A stretch of DNA of 64,000 nt. Origin: Suilimivivens sp045586385 (GTDB lineage: Bacteria > Bacillota > Clostridia > Lachnospirales > Lachnospiraceae). The notes under the pieces were generated by a model. That model did not search any database, had not been told where the DNA came from, and saw nothing but the letters and a program-made list of their open reading frames with translations. The position numbers and the translations under genes were made by a program. Location of the stretch: assembly GCA_045586385.1 (NCBI GenBank), contig JAZNAE010000011.1, forward strand, positions 1 through 64,000. Direction: 5' to 3'. Position 1 is the stretch's first letter. The number at the start of each line of letters is the position of its first letter. Positions 26,899-34,023 of the stretch are shown one piece after another.

Positions 26899-27984
26899 TT
26901 ATATTTGTTTTGCATAAAGTAAATTTCCATATGTATCAATAACTAGGTCTTTATCTTTGCAATTTCTGGTTTCAAACCAGTGCTTATTTTTTGTCAAATC
27001 CATGATATTTTCAACAAAGAAAAGTAAAGGCATTTCAAGTTTGTGTAATGAATATGGAAGTAATTCATACAAATTTATGTTTTTAGGAGATAATCCATTT
27101 AATTCATAATAATCCAAATATGAAATACCTAATTGTTCAATTGTTTCTTTAGCTGTTCGAACATGGCATATTGAGATAGCATAATAAGTGTTTTTTAACA
27201 TTTCTTCAGATAATTGTCTTTTATAATGGTTATAAATATCAGTTTTAAACTGCGCTCCCATTTTCACCCAAAAATAAGCTTCTTGCTGATAGAAGTCAAA
27301 GTAATATTGATTTCTACCTGTACCTTGGGAATGATAGGCAGTTGCGTCGTGTATACACAAACAACGTTTCCCGCTTAAACTTAATTTTAAAGAAAGTTCA
27401 AAGGATTCTAATTTGTTATAGTAGAATTCATCAAACATTCCGTATGAAAAAAAATCATCTTTTCTCATAGCATATAACGCTGACGTTAATGCTGGTCTAT
27501 CCTGAGGATAGTCAGAAAGATCTATACTATCTAGTGTTCGTCCAGCAAAAAGATGCTTCTTATAATAGGGACCAAATGTACTTCCTGCACATTGAATTCT
27601 ATTATTTTGTGGCCAAATAAGCAATGGTTGTACACATGCAACATTGGGAGTCATTAATGCTGAATACATTTTTGAAAAACACTCCTTATCTGCAAAAACA
27701 TCTGTGTTTATAAAATATAAAATATCATTTTGTGATTGCCGCACAGCATAGTTGTTTGCTTTTCCATACCCCAATTTAGTATCTGAAAAATATAATTTTA
27801 GGTTATTATATGAAACAGCTAATTTTTTTAGATACTTGATAATATCAGTGTTTGTGATAGCATCCAAAATAACAACAATCTCTGATTTTTTTGCAAATTC
27901 GTTTTGTAACAAATGTTCAAAAAAGTTATTTGTCATTTCAAAAGATGAGTCTACTGATATGATAAAGCTAGTAGATGTATTCAT
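26899..27984 (-). CDS. Family 2 glycosyltransferase
   Basis: A 361-residue protein. The start (ATG complement 27982-27984) is chosen for the strong AAGGAGG before it; an upstream in-frame TTG runs through the inverted repeat and is rejected. A GT-A fold is indicated by IISVDSSF at the start, EIVVILDAITN, LGYGKANNYAV and INTDV (the DXD position), then RPALTSALYAMRKDDF. GT2 enzymes transfer sugars from NDP-sugars to growing surface polysaccharides; rhamnosyltransferase-like members share this layout. There is no membrane segment. It is the last gene reached by leftward transcription from the recombinase gene in the present orientation. Phase-variable glycosyltransferases commonly alter surface structures such as phage receptors. 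Confidence 0.8.
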   Translation of the reverse strand: MNTSTSFIISVDSSFEMTNNFFEHLLQNEFAKKSEIVVILDAITNTDIIKYLKKLAVSYNNLKLYFSDTKLGYGKANNYAVRQSQNDILYFINTDVFADKECFSKMYSALMTPNVACVQPLLIWPQNNRIQCAGSTFGPYYKKHLFAGRTLDSIDLSDYPQDRPALTSALYAMRKDDFFSYGMFDEFYYNKLESFELSLKLSLSGKRCLCIHDATAYHSQGTGRNQYYFDFYQQEAYFWVKMGAQFKTDIYNHYKRQLSEEMLKNTYYAISICHVRTAKETIEQLGISYLDYYELNGLSPKNINLYELLPYSLHKLEMPLLFFVENIMDLTKNKHWFETRNCKDKDLVIDTYGNLLYAKQI

Positions 27985-28002
27985 ATTTTCCTCCTTGGCA
28001 AT

Positions 28003-28028
28003 TTTTAATAGATAATCATGTATTATCA
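28003..28028 (-). repeat. Right 26-bp inverted repeat of the putative invertible segment
   Basis: Exact reverse complement of 23585-23610. It lies in the 5' leader of the GT2 gene, 18 bases before its start codon, and 35 bases beyond the recombinase stop codon. Confidence 0.9.
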
Positions 28029-28062
28029 ATTAAAAATAGAATAGGAGGACTACCTCGTAAAA

Positions 28063-28983
28063 TTAGATATTGAAATCTTTCCGTGGATGTTTAGTGGCAA
28101 GAATATCCCTTTTTTTGGACATTGCAACATGGGTATATATTTCTGTTATATTGATGGAACTGTGCCCTAACATTTCTTGAATATATCTGATATCAACACC
28201 TGCATCTAAAAGACTCGTTGCAAAAGTGTGTCGAAACATATGGGGAGTGATATGTAATGAGATTGCAGCCATGGAGCAATATTTATTTAGCATTCTACGT
28301 ACCGTTTGATCGGATAAGACATGACCGGCTTGATTGACAAAAAAATAATTTGTATTGTGAATTTCATCATAAAACTCTTGTTCGTATTCGCGTAGAATAT
28401 GGAGGATACTACTATTTTCTATTTGCATACATCTTTCTTTTGCACCCTTTCCGTGGATTAGGATGATTCCGTCATACAGATTGACATCATTTTTCTTTAA
28501 AGAGCATAATTCCGAAATACGCATACCGGTAGCAAATAGGAGTTCAAAAACAGCAAGATCGCGTAAAGCATTTCGTCTTTGATAATTTGTTTTGGCAATA
28601 TCTCGATATTGATAAAGTGTCTTCAGAAAAGATTCTACTGTGTACAGAGGAATTGTTTTAGGTAAAATGATAGGTTCCCGAAATTTGACATGAATCTTAT
28701 GGAATGGGTTTTTCTCAATCAATTCTTTATATTCAAGATAATTGAAAAAAGCTTTTAAGGATGCGATTTTTCGTTTGACAGTCCTGGGTTCATAGTTTTC
28801 GTGCGCATAAGAAATAAAATCCTCTAATATAGTAGGGGTAATGTCTTGAAGCGTAGTGGGGGTTACCTTTAAGGAAAATTGTTTTAAGTCTGTTTTGTAA
28901 GCGTTTATGGTTTTTGGGGTTAACCTTTTTTGCAATTGGCAAAAGGACAGATACAGTTCAATGTTGGTTTGTAAATTATTCAT
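28063..28983 (-). CDS. Tyrosine recombinase (XerC/D-like), probable DNA invertase
   Basis: A 306-residue protein; the ATG at 28981-28983 (complement) follows a GGAGA-type RBS, while the longer frame to 29079 has none. The N-terminal SAM-like core-binding domain covers about 1-100 (LTPKTINAYKTDLKQF). The catalytic domain shows the full set of residues: Arg in ATGMRISEL, Lys in GKGAKER, HMFRHTF with the H-x-x-R pair, GHSS, and the nucleophile Tyr in ITEIYTHV. The size and lack of an N-terminal extension fit Xer-like recombinases that flip short inverted-repeat-bounded segments (such as RecV of Clostridioides). The gene sits directly beside the 26-bp repeat and reads toward the segment, so the GT2 gene may now be transcribed by read-through. 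Confidence 0.9.
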   Translation of the reverse strand: MNNLQTNIELYLSFCQLQKRLTPKTINAYKTDLKQFSLKVTPTTLQDITPTILEDFISYAHENYEPRTVKRKIASLKAFFNYLEYKELIEKNPFHKIHVKFREPIILPKTIPLYTVESFLKTLYQYRDIAKTNYQRRNALRDLAVFELLFATGMRISELCSLKKNDVNLYDGIILIHGKGAKERCMQIENSSILHILREYEQEFYDEIHNTNYFFVNQAGHVLSDQTVRRMLNKYCSMAAISLHITPHMFRHTFATSLLDAGVDIRYIQEMLGHSSINITEIYTHVAMSKKRDILATKHPRKDFNI

Positions 28984-29151
28984 AATAGTTTCTCCTTGCG
29001 TTTTTGTACTATTTTTCCATAAAAAGTTACAAAAATCGAGTAAATACAAACAAAAACAATTGGTTTGTGTTATAACCACTTATGAATAAAACGAATTTAT
29101 GGTGGAAAGTTGTCAATAGAAAATGACATAAAAAAGTATACAAAAATACGC

Positions 29152-29179
29152 TTGACAAAACCTGATGATATTGTATAAT
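29152..29179 (+). promoter_or_regulatory. Promoter of the AbiF RNA and gene
   Basis: Perfect TTGACA at 29152-29157 and perfect TATAAT at 29174-29179 with a 16-base spacer. Transcription would begin just before the hairpin RNA region. Confidence 0.85.
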
Positions 29180-29185
29180 TTAACT

Positions 29186-29246
29186 AACAGAACCCACCAC
29201 GCCTCTGGTTTTACTATGCGCAACCCGGTGGGACTTTTTATTAGTA
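29186..29246 (+). ncRNA. Hairpin RNA upstream of abiF (probable AbiF-associated ncRNA)
   Basis: Between the promoter and the abiF start lies CCCACC...GGTGGG enclosing ~29 bases, followed by a T-rich ACTTTTTATT, as in a short terminated RNA. AbiF-type HEPN genes are known to be preceded by a structured RNA acting as an antitoxin or guide-like partner. Exact ends are estimated from the -10 box and the T-run. Confidence 0.65.
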
Positions 29247-29255
29247 GAGGTACAT

Positions 29256-30173
29256 ATGAAAGATTATCCCAAAAGAATCTTAACACTACAAGAACAAATA
29301 GACTCATACAAGGATGCCGGGATGCTGATTGAATCAGAGGAGGAAGTGAAAGAGGCATTAACGACTATCGGATATTACAGGTTAAGGGGTTACTGTTATC
29401 AATTGTATGATAATAAGTCGAAAACATATATGGCAGGTACTAAATTTTCTGCAATTTATAGGATGTATCAGTTTGATATGAAGTTATCACATTTATTATT
29501 TGCGATGACTTCGAAAACGGAGGTGGCATTGAGGGTTCGTCTAACGGAGGCATTACTGGTGCATGGTGATTCATTAATACTAATGGACCCTACAGCGTTT
29601 TCTGATAAAAAGATATACTGGCAGAATCTCTCTTCGATTAGTGCAGAAATTAATCGCTCTAATGATGTATTTATAAAGCACAATTATATACATCATGATG
29701 GTAAAATACCTCTTTGGGCAGCGGTAGAGATTATGTCCTTTGGAACATTGTCAAAAGTGATTAAAAATCTGAGGACAGGAAAAAAGGGAGAAACCTATAA
29801 AAAGCTGGCCGAAAATTATAAGTACATAAGTGCAAAAGGAAATGAAGTATCTCCTTCGTTGAAAATGCTATCATCTTGGATTCATGCAACTGTAATTTTA
29901 AGGAATTTATGTGCACATAATTCAAGAATATATAGCAGGACAATTAATACGATGCCTGAAATACCGGATGTAGATAAAATCGTACCAATATCAGGGCATT
30001 GCGGTTTGTATCAGATGGTCCTTGCAATGAAGTACTTAAGACCGACAGATGCGGAATGGAAGATGTTTGTTGAAGAGTTAAAGAAACTGTTAGATGATTA
30101 TAAAGATATTATCCAATTAAAAGAAATGAATTTTCCCCATGATTGGGAAGGTCATTTATGTATAGCAGAATAA
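29256..30173 (+). CDS. abiF: AbiD/AbiF-type (Abi_2) HEPN abortive-infection protein
   Basis: A 305-residue protein typical of the Abi_2 family in length and sequence: LTLQEQIDSYKDAGMLI at the start, IGYYRLRGYCYQLY at about 38-51, FDMKLSHLLFAMTSKTEVALR, LWAAVEIMSFGTLSKV, and near 219-229 RNLCAHNSRIY. The last is the HEPN R-x4-H ribonuclease motif. Such proteins cleave RNA and stop growth on phage infection; they are held in check by an upstream RNA. Here a strong promoter and a hairpin RNA precede the gene, supporting a two-part RNA-HEPN system. The ATG has AGAGGT upstream. Confidence 0.88.
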   Translation: MKDYPKRILTLQEQIDSYKDAGMLIESEEEVKEALTTIGYYRLRGYCYQLYDNKSKTYMAGTKFSAIYRMYQFDMKLSHLLFAMTSKTEVALRVRLTEALLVHGDSLILMDPTAFSDKKIYWQNLSSISAEINRSNDVFIKHNYIHHDGKIPLWAAVEIMSFGTLSKVIKNLRTGKKGETYKKLAENYKYISAKGNEVSPSLKMLSSWIHATVILRNLCAHNSRIYSRTINTMPEIPDVDKIVPISGHCGLYQMVLAMKYLRPTDAEWKMFVEELKKLLDDYKDIIQLKEMNFPHDWEGHLCIAE

Positions 30174-30515
30174 TTTATAAATTAGCACATAAAATATAAA
30201 GACAGAATCAATCAAGCAGGATGTTATCTTTCCCTGCTCAAAACGATTGAACGTCAGAGTGAGGTGATACGGGTATCACCTCACTTTTTGCTAATTTTCA
30301 ATAAAAAACAGCAAAAACGTAGAGTATCATAATTTTATGAGAATAGTATGATATAAATGAAATAATACTGATAAAAATAATTTTCATTGAAAAAAATGAA
30401 AAAAAGGTTTAAGATACATACTATCAGTTAATATGACTTCCATATAGTTGCTTTTGATAAGGTGCTTTGTGGGGTACACTATTTGTACATCACAGCAACT
30501 AATAGGAGCGATTTA
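30174..30515 (+). other. Gap between abiF and the Xre regulator
   Basis: It holds a GCAGG...CCTGC small hairpin near 30217-30240, the terminator at 30259-30289 and then AT-rich DNA (30290-30500) without a convincing promoter or gene. The open frame running upstream of the Xre start (from 30462) lacks an RBS. Confidence 0.6.
30259..30289 (+). terminator. Intrinsic terminator after abiF
   Basis: A perfect 12-bp stem (GTGAGGTGATAC with its complement, arms 30259-30270 and 30273-30284) with a 2-base gap, followed by TTTTT. Confidence 0.9.
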
Positions 30516-30854
30516 ATGGATTGGTTAAGTATTGGTCAAAATATAAAAGAAAAGCGTTTGTCAAAGTCTTGGAAGCAGAGCACGTTAGCTGAGAAAGTAG
30601 ATTTGACCACTGCCTACGTGGGTATGATAGAACGAGGGGAAAAGATTCCAAAATTGGAAACCTTTATTCACATTACAAATGCATTAGATTCGACTTCGGA
30701 TGAAATATTAGAAGGTGTCCTGAATAGAGGGTATGAAATAAGAATGTCTGAGTATATTAAGAGAATTCAATATTTACCTAAAAAAGAGCAGGATAGAATA
30801 TTTGAGGTATTAGATGTAATGCTAAAGTACAGCAATAAAAGCAATAGAAAGTAA
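30516..30854 (+). CDS. Xre-family helix-turn-helix regulator
   Basis: A 112-residue protein. The ATG at 30516 follows AGGAGCG; the frame from 30462 lacks an RBS. Residues 5-60 form the helix-turn-helix (IGQNIKEKRLSKSWKQSTLA, YVGMIERGEKIPKLETF). The C-terminal half (EYIKRIQYLPKKEQDRIFEVLDVMLKY) is a helical tail common in small Xre proteins of Clostridia. It lies 28 bases before the agrA-like gene in the same direction and may control or be co-transcribed with the agr locus. Confidence 0.85.
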   Translation: MDWLSIGQNIKEKRLSKSWKQSTLAEKVDLTTAYVGMIERGEKIPKLETFIHITNALDSTSDEILEGVLNRGYEIRMSEYIKRIQYLPKKEQDRIFEVLDVMLKYSNKSNRK

Positions 30855-30882
30855 TGAGAGAAAGATTACCAAGGGAAGAATA

Positions 30883-31635
30883 ATGTACAAAATAGCGATT
30901 TGCGAAGATGATAGTAAGTATATTGAATATTTGAAAAAGATAATATTATCTACAAAACTGGTAACTCAGAGTGAACTGTTGTTTTATGGTTTTTGCTCGG
31001 GAGAGCAGTTGTTTTTACATCCTGAATTTGATTTTGATGTTGTGATTCTAGACATGCAGATGGATAAGATGGATGGATACGAAACAGCAATGAATTTAAG
31101 AATGGCCGATAAGAAATTTTTACTTGTTTTTTGTTCGGGAGTTGTGAAACCTACATCCACATCTTTCAAAGCCAATCCATTCCGATATTTGCTAAAAAGT
31201 TTTTCTGACGAAGAAATGATTTCCGAGATGGCGGAGATTGTTGAGGAAATGAAAGCAAGAAAAAATTATCCGTATGTTATGTGTAAATATACTTCCGGAA
31301 AAGATCAAATCAGAGTGTATCCGGAATCGATTCTATATATAGCAATTAGACACGAATCCTGTGAAGTATTTGCATTTGGAAAACTAAAAGAACGTTATCC
31401 GAATGAAGTTCTAAGGGTAAGCATGAGCTTAAACGAATTAGAGAAGATATTTGACGAAAAGTGTGGATTTGTACGTGCACATAACAGTTATATCATTAAT
31501 ATGTCCTACATTGTACATACAAGTCGACATACGGTAAGGCTGATTGATGGAACGGAACTTACTATTTCCCGGTCACGTTCTAAGGAGTTCCAAAGAGCAT
31601 TTGCGAAGTTTGTGTCAGCAAAATACAAAGGGTGA
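30883..31635 (+). CDS. agrA: AgrA-type response regulator (receiver plus LytTR)
   Basis: A 250-residue protein. Residues 1-120 are a receiver domain: IAICEDD at the start and VVILDMQMDKMDGYE with the phosphoacceptor Asp. Residues ~140-245 are a LytTR DNA-binding domain (ILYIAIRHESCEVFAF, LEKIFDEKCGFVRAHNSYIINMSYI). This is the AgrA/VirR class that activates agr promoters in response to autoinducing peptide. It is followed 4 bases later by its histidine kinase. RBS GGGAAG is weak. Confidence 0.9.
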   Translation: MYKIAICEDDSKYIEYLKKIILSTKLVTQSELLFYGFCSGEQLFLHPEFDFDVVILDMQMDKMDGYETAMNLRMADKKFLLVFCSGVVKPTSTSFKANPFRYLLKSFSDEEMISEMAEIVEEMKARKNYPYVMCKYTSGKDQIRVYPESILYIAIRHESCEVFAFGKLKERYPNEVLRVSMSLNELEKIFDEKCGFVRAHNSYIINMSYIVHTSRHTVRLIDGTELTISRSRSKEFQRAFAKFVSAKYKG

Positions 31636-31639
31636 GTAA

Positions 31640-32959
31640 ATGAAATTAATTTTTGAACTAATTCAAATTTTTGTATGTCTTCTTGAAGCATATCTGATGT
31701 TTGATTTTTTTGCGGCTTTTTTTCCATTAAGAGAAATATTTAGAAAAAGGTTTGCCACGGCAGCGATTGTTCTGGGAACAGCTGCGTGTGTTAGATGTGT
31801 TAATATTTTTGGCAGTTCCGGCCTTAATATTGTGGCGATGCAGGTTATTTACATTTCATTACTGGCAGGCATGTTTTGCGGAACTTTTCTAAAAAAAACT
31901 TTTTGCTACATTGTGGCAACCGTTATAATGATAGGCAGTGAATTTTTATGGATTGTCTTTATGTCACATCCGTCGAACTTTTCTTTAGGGCAAATGGATA
32001 GTTCAATGGATACGGCAATACTCTCTATGCTTTGTACAAAGCTAATCGCATTTGTCTTACTTACATATGTTAAAACAATTTCTCATAATTCCTTTGAAAA
32101 AATGAAAATATCAGATGTAATGTTATATTCTATAGTGCCGATATCTACCATTGGCATTATGGTTGCTTTAGCATATCTGAATATTATTTTTGATAGTAGC
32201 CGTTTTGTGCACATACTATTACTGAGCAGCATTATGTTAGTAATAATGGGGAATTTACTGATTTTTTATGTGTTTGACAGATATTCTGTATCTATGGAGA
32301 AACTTAGGCAGCAGGAAATAGTAATCACAAAACTTGAAATGGAAGAAAAAAGATATGAACAAATAGAAAATGTAAATCAGGAACATGCCAAATTTTTACA
32401 CGATATCCGGCACTATATGAGGGCTATTGGTGAATTGGCTGCGAGCAATAGCAACAAGCAGATAGTAAATATTTTATCTGATTTACAGGTAAAAGTGTCG
32501 GAAGCAGAAACAGAGATGCTATGCAGAAATACAGTATTAAATGCGATATTAAATGAAAAAAAGAAAGAGGCCGAAAAAAAAGATATTTATATCAAGATAA
32601 AAATCGAACCGGAGTTTATGGTGGAGAGAATAGAAAATATAGATTTAATTGCCATTATGGGTAATTTATTGGATAATGCATTAGAAGCGGCATCAAAGTG
32701 TGCGGAAGGTTTTATAAAGGTATATATGTTTTCCCAAAATGACCAAAATTTTTCTATTATAAAGATTGTAAATAACTATGTGGAAGAAATAAGCAAGAAG
32801 AACAATGTTATCGTAACAAATAAAACTGACGCGATATCGCATGGGTTTGGAATACAGAATGTAAACGAAGCGGCCAAGAAATATGGTGGGTATCTTGAGA
32901 GCATTTATGAAGATGGAATATTTACATCCATTGTAATATTGCCGAATCAAAATTTTTAA
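31640..32959 (+). CDS. agrC: AgrC-type sensor histidine kinase
   Basis: A 439-residue protein. Six or seven membrane segments occupy residues 1-215. A linker with heptads follows. The dimerisation/phospho-acceptor helix has His in AKFLHDIRHYMRAI. The GHKL ATPase (GNLLDNALEAASKC with the N-box Asn, then SHGFGIQNVNEAAKKYGG) ends the protein. This is the AgrC layout for sensing a cyclic peptide at the membrane. It is coupled to the AgrA gene upstream and followed by agrD and agrB. Confidence 0.9.
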   Translation: MKLIFELIQIFVCLLEAYLMFDFFAAFFPLREIFRKRFATAAIVLGTAACVRCVNIFGSSGLNIVAMQVIYISLLAGMFCGTFLKKTFCYIVATVIMIGSEFLWIVFMSHPSNFSLGQMDSSMDTAILSMLCTKLIAFVLLTYVKTISHNSFEKMKISDVMLYSIVPISTIGIMVALAYLNIIFDSSRFVHILLLSSIMLVIMGNLLIFYVFDRYSVSMEKLRQQEIVITKLEMEEKRYEQIENVNQEHAKFLHDIRHYMRAIGELAASNSNKQIVNILSDLQVKVSEAETEMLCRNTVLNAILNEKKKEAEKKDIYIKIKIEPEFMVERIENIDLIAIMGNLLDNALEAASKCAEGFIKVYMFSQNDQNFSIIKIVNNYVEEISKKNNVIVTNKTDAISHGFGIQNVNEAAKKYGGYLESIYEDGIFTSIVILPNQNF

Positions 32960-33001
32960 AACATACTTATGGAAGTGATTGATACAAAAATCATATAAAA
33001 A

Positions 33002-33029
33002 ACGACAATTATCTCGGATTTTCTATAAT
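33002..33029 (+). promoter_or_regulatory. Probable promoter of agrDB
   Basis: ACGACA (33002-33007), 16 bases, perfect TATAAT (33024-33029), 66 bases before the agrD start. A second TATAAT-like box lies near 33047. A separate promoter between agrC and agrD would allow feedback control by AgrA, but no clear LytTR repeat was recognised. Confidence 0.5.
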
Positions 33030-33094
33030 AGTGAATTCTCAAATTTATAATGACGTTGTCTGATACAAATTATTATAAATTAGGAGGCATTGTT

Positions 33095-33256
33095 ATGAGA
33101 GGTATTGTTAATTTTATGAAGAAGAAAAGTGTGTGGGGTGCATTAAATTGTATGGCCTTAGCGGTTGTTGTGATGAATGCACAGCAGTGTTGTTATTGGT
33201 TTTATCGCCAGCCCGAATTTCCTACAGAAGCAAATAAATATAGAAAATTCATGTAG
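33095..33256 (+). CDS. agrD: AgrD-type cyclic autoinducer peptide precursor
   Basis: A 53-residue peptide starting at the ATG at 33095 with AGGAGG upstream; the longer frame from 33050 is not supported. It has the AgrD layout: an amphipathic N-terminal leader (MRGIVNFMKKKSVWGALNCMAL), a central stretch with the presumed ring part CCYWFY, then a charged C-terminal recognition segment (RQPEFPTEANKYRKF) like the QPKxPEEL tail of clostridial AgrD peptides. The exact thiolactone Cys (first or second of the CC pair) is not determined. It ends 5 bases before agrB. Confidence 0.85.
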   Translation: MRGIVNFMKKKSVWGALNCMALAVVVMNAQQCCYWFYRQPEFPTEANKYRKFM

Positions 33257-33261
33257 GAAAG

Positions 33262-33858
33262 ATGTTTGAACAAACTGTAAAAAAAATAGTGGATCATCAA
33301 ATAAGTACAGGTTCATTAAAAGAGGAAGACAGAAACGTATATTTATATGGATATCAAATGCTATTTGAATTTTGTGTTAATATAGTTGCTTCTATATTAA
33401 TTGCAATAATTTTTGATTCATATGCAATAGTGACTATTTTTACAATAGCTTTTTTGATGATTCGTGGGTATGTTGGGGGATACCATGCCAAAAGTAGTAT
33501 AGGTTGTTTTTGCGTATCAGCAGGCATGTTGATAGTTGCAACTGTCCTAGTACGTTATATTGGTGATAGAGATATAGGAAGATGGATGTTTTTATCTGAA
33601 ATTGTAGTATTGCCATACATTTTTCGGAATACCCCAATACTGGTAGTGAGTAAGCCTATTACAGAAAACGAAAGGGTATATTTTAATAAGAAAATAAAGC
33701 AAATATATACGGCTCAGTTTTTTGTAGAATTGGTATTTCTGTTTTGTCAGAAGACAATGTGGGCTTTGTCGGTGCTAGCTGTCCATTGGACTTTGTTTTT
33801 TATGGCACTGACTGAAACCATACATAATAAAAGAAAGAAGGACAAAAGGTGTGTGTAA
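33262..33858 (+). CDS. agrB: AgrB-type autoinducer-processing membrane protease
   Basis: A 198-residue membrane protein with about five or six hydrophobic segments. The family signature MIRGYVGGYHAKSSIGCF near residues 69-84 carries the catalytic His and Cys pair used to cut and cyclise AgrD. RBS AGGAAAG. Directly after agrD. Confidence 0.92.
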   Translation: MFEQTVKKIVDHQISTGSLKEEDRNVYLYGYQMLFEFCVNIVASILIAIIFDSYAIVTIFTIAFLMIRGYVGGYHAKSSIGCFCVSAGMLIVATVLVRYIGDRDIGRWMFLSEIVVLPYIFRNTPILVVSKPITENERVYFNKKIKQIYTAQFFVELVFLFCQKTMWALSVLAVHWTLFFMALTETIHNKRKKDKRCV

Positions 33859-33872
33859 ACACGCCTTTTTTG
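33848..33872 (+). terminator. Terminator overlapping the agrB stop
   Basis: GGTGTGT...ACACGCC stem with a 4-base loop followed by TTTTTT; its left arm lies in the last agrB codons. Confidence 0.8.
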
Positions 33873-33881
33873 TTGTAAATA

Positions 33882-33911
33882 TTGACATTTATACATAACC
33901 ACGTGTAAGAT
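33882..33911 (+). promoter_or_regulatory. Promoter of the acidic lipoprotein gene
   Basis: Perfect TTGACA at 33882-33887, 18-base spacer, TAAGAT at 33906-33911, 113 bases before the ATG. Confidence 0.6.
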
Positions 33912-34023
33912 GCATAGTGAAACTAAAAATTTTTGAAAAAATTTTTCAAATGATGCAACCTTTTATGTACCTGAAAGGTATTAAAGGTAGAAACGCAAAA
34001 AATACGATGAGAGGAAGAGGAAG

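Larger units (their letters stand above)
23585..28028. mobile_element. Putative invertible DNA segment (4444 bp) flanked by perfect inverted repeats
   Basis: The segment holds two convergent genes, the Mrr-STAND gene on the plus strand and the GT2 gene on the minus strand. Each starts just inside a repeat, with its RBS inside the segment and no room for its own promoter. A tyrosine recombinase gene ends 35 bases outside the right repeat and points into the segment. Inversion would exchange the two genes: one would follow the DUF2971 operon side and the other would follow the recombinase. Inversion itself is inferred, not observed. Confidence 0.7.

Noticed and set aside
28003..28029. Shared N-terminal peptide MIIHDYLLK for the GT2 gene and a matching frame before the STAND gene
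   Set aside because: It is the 26-bp inverted repeat read as protein. Both genes have better starts with strong RBS just inside the repeat, and on the left side the frame differs from that of the STAND gene.
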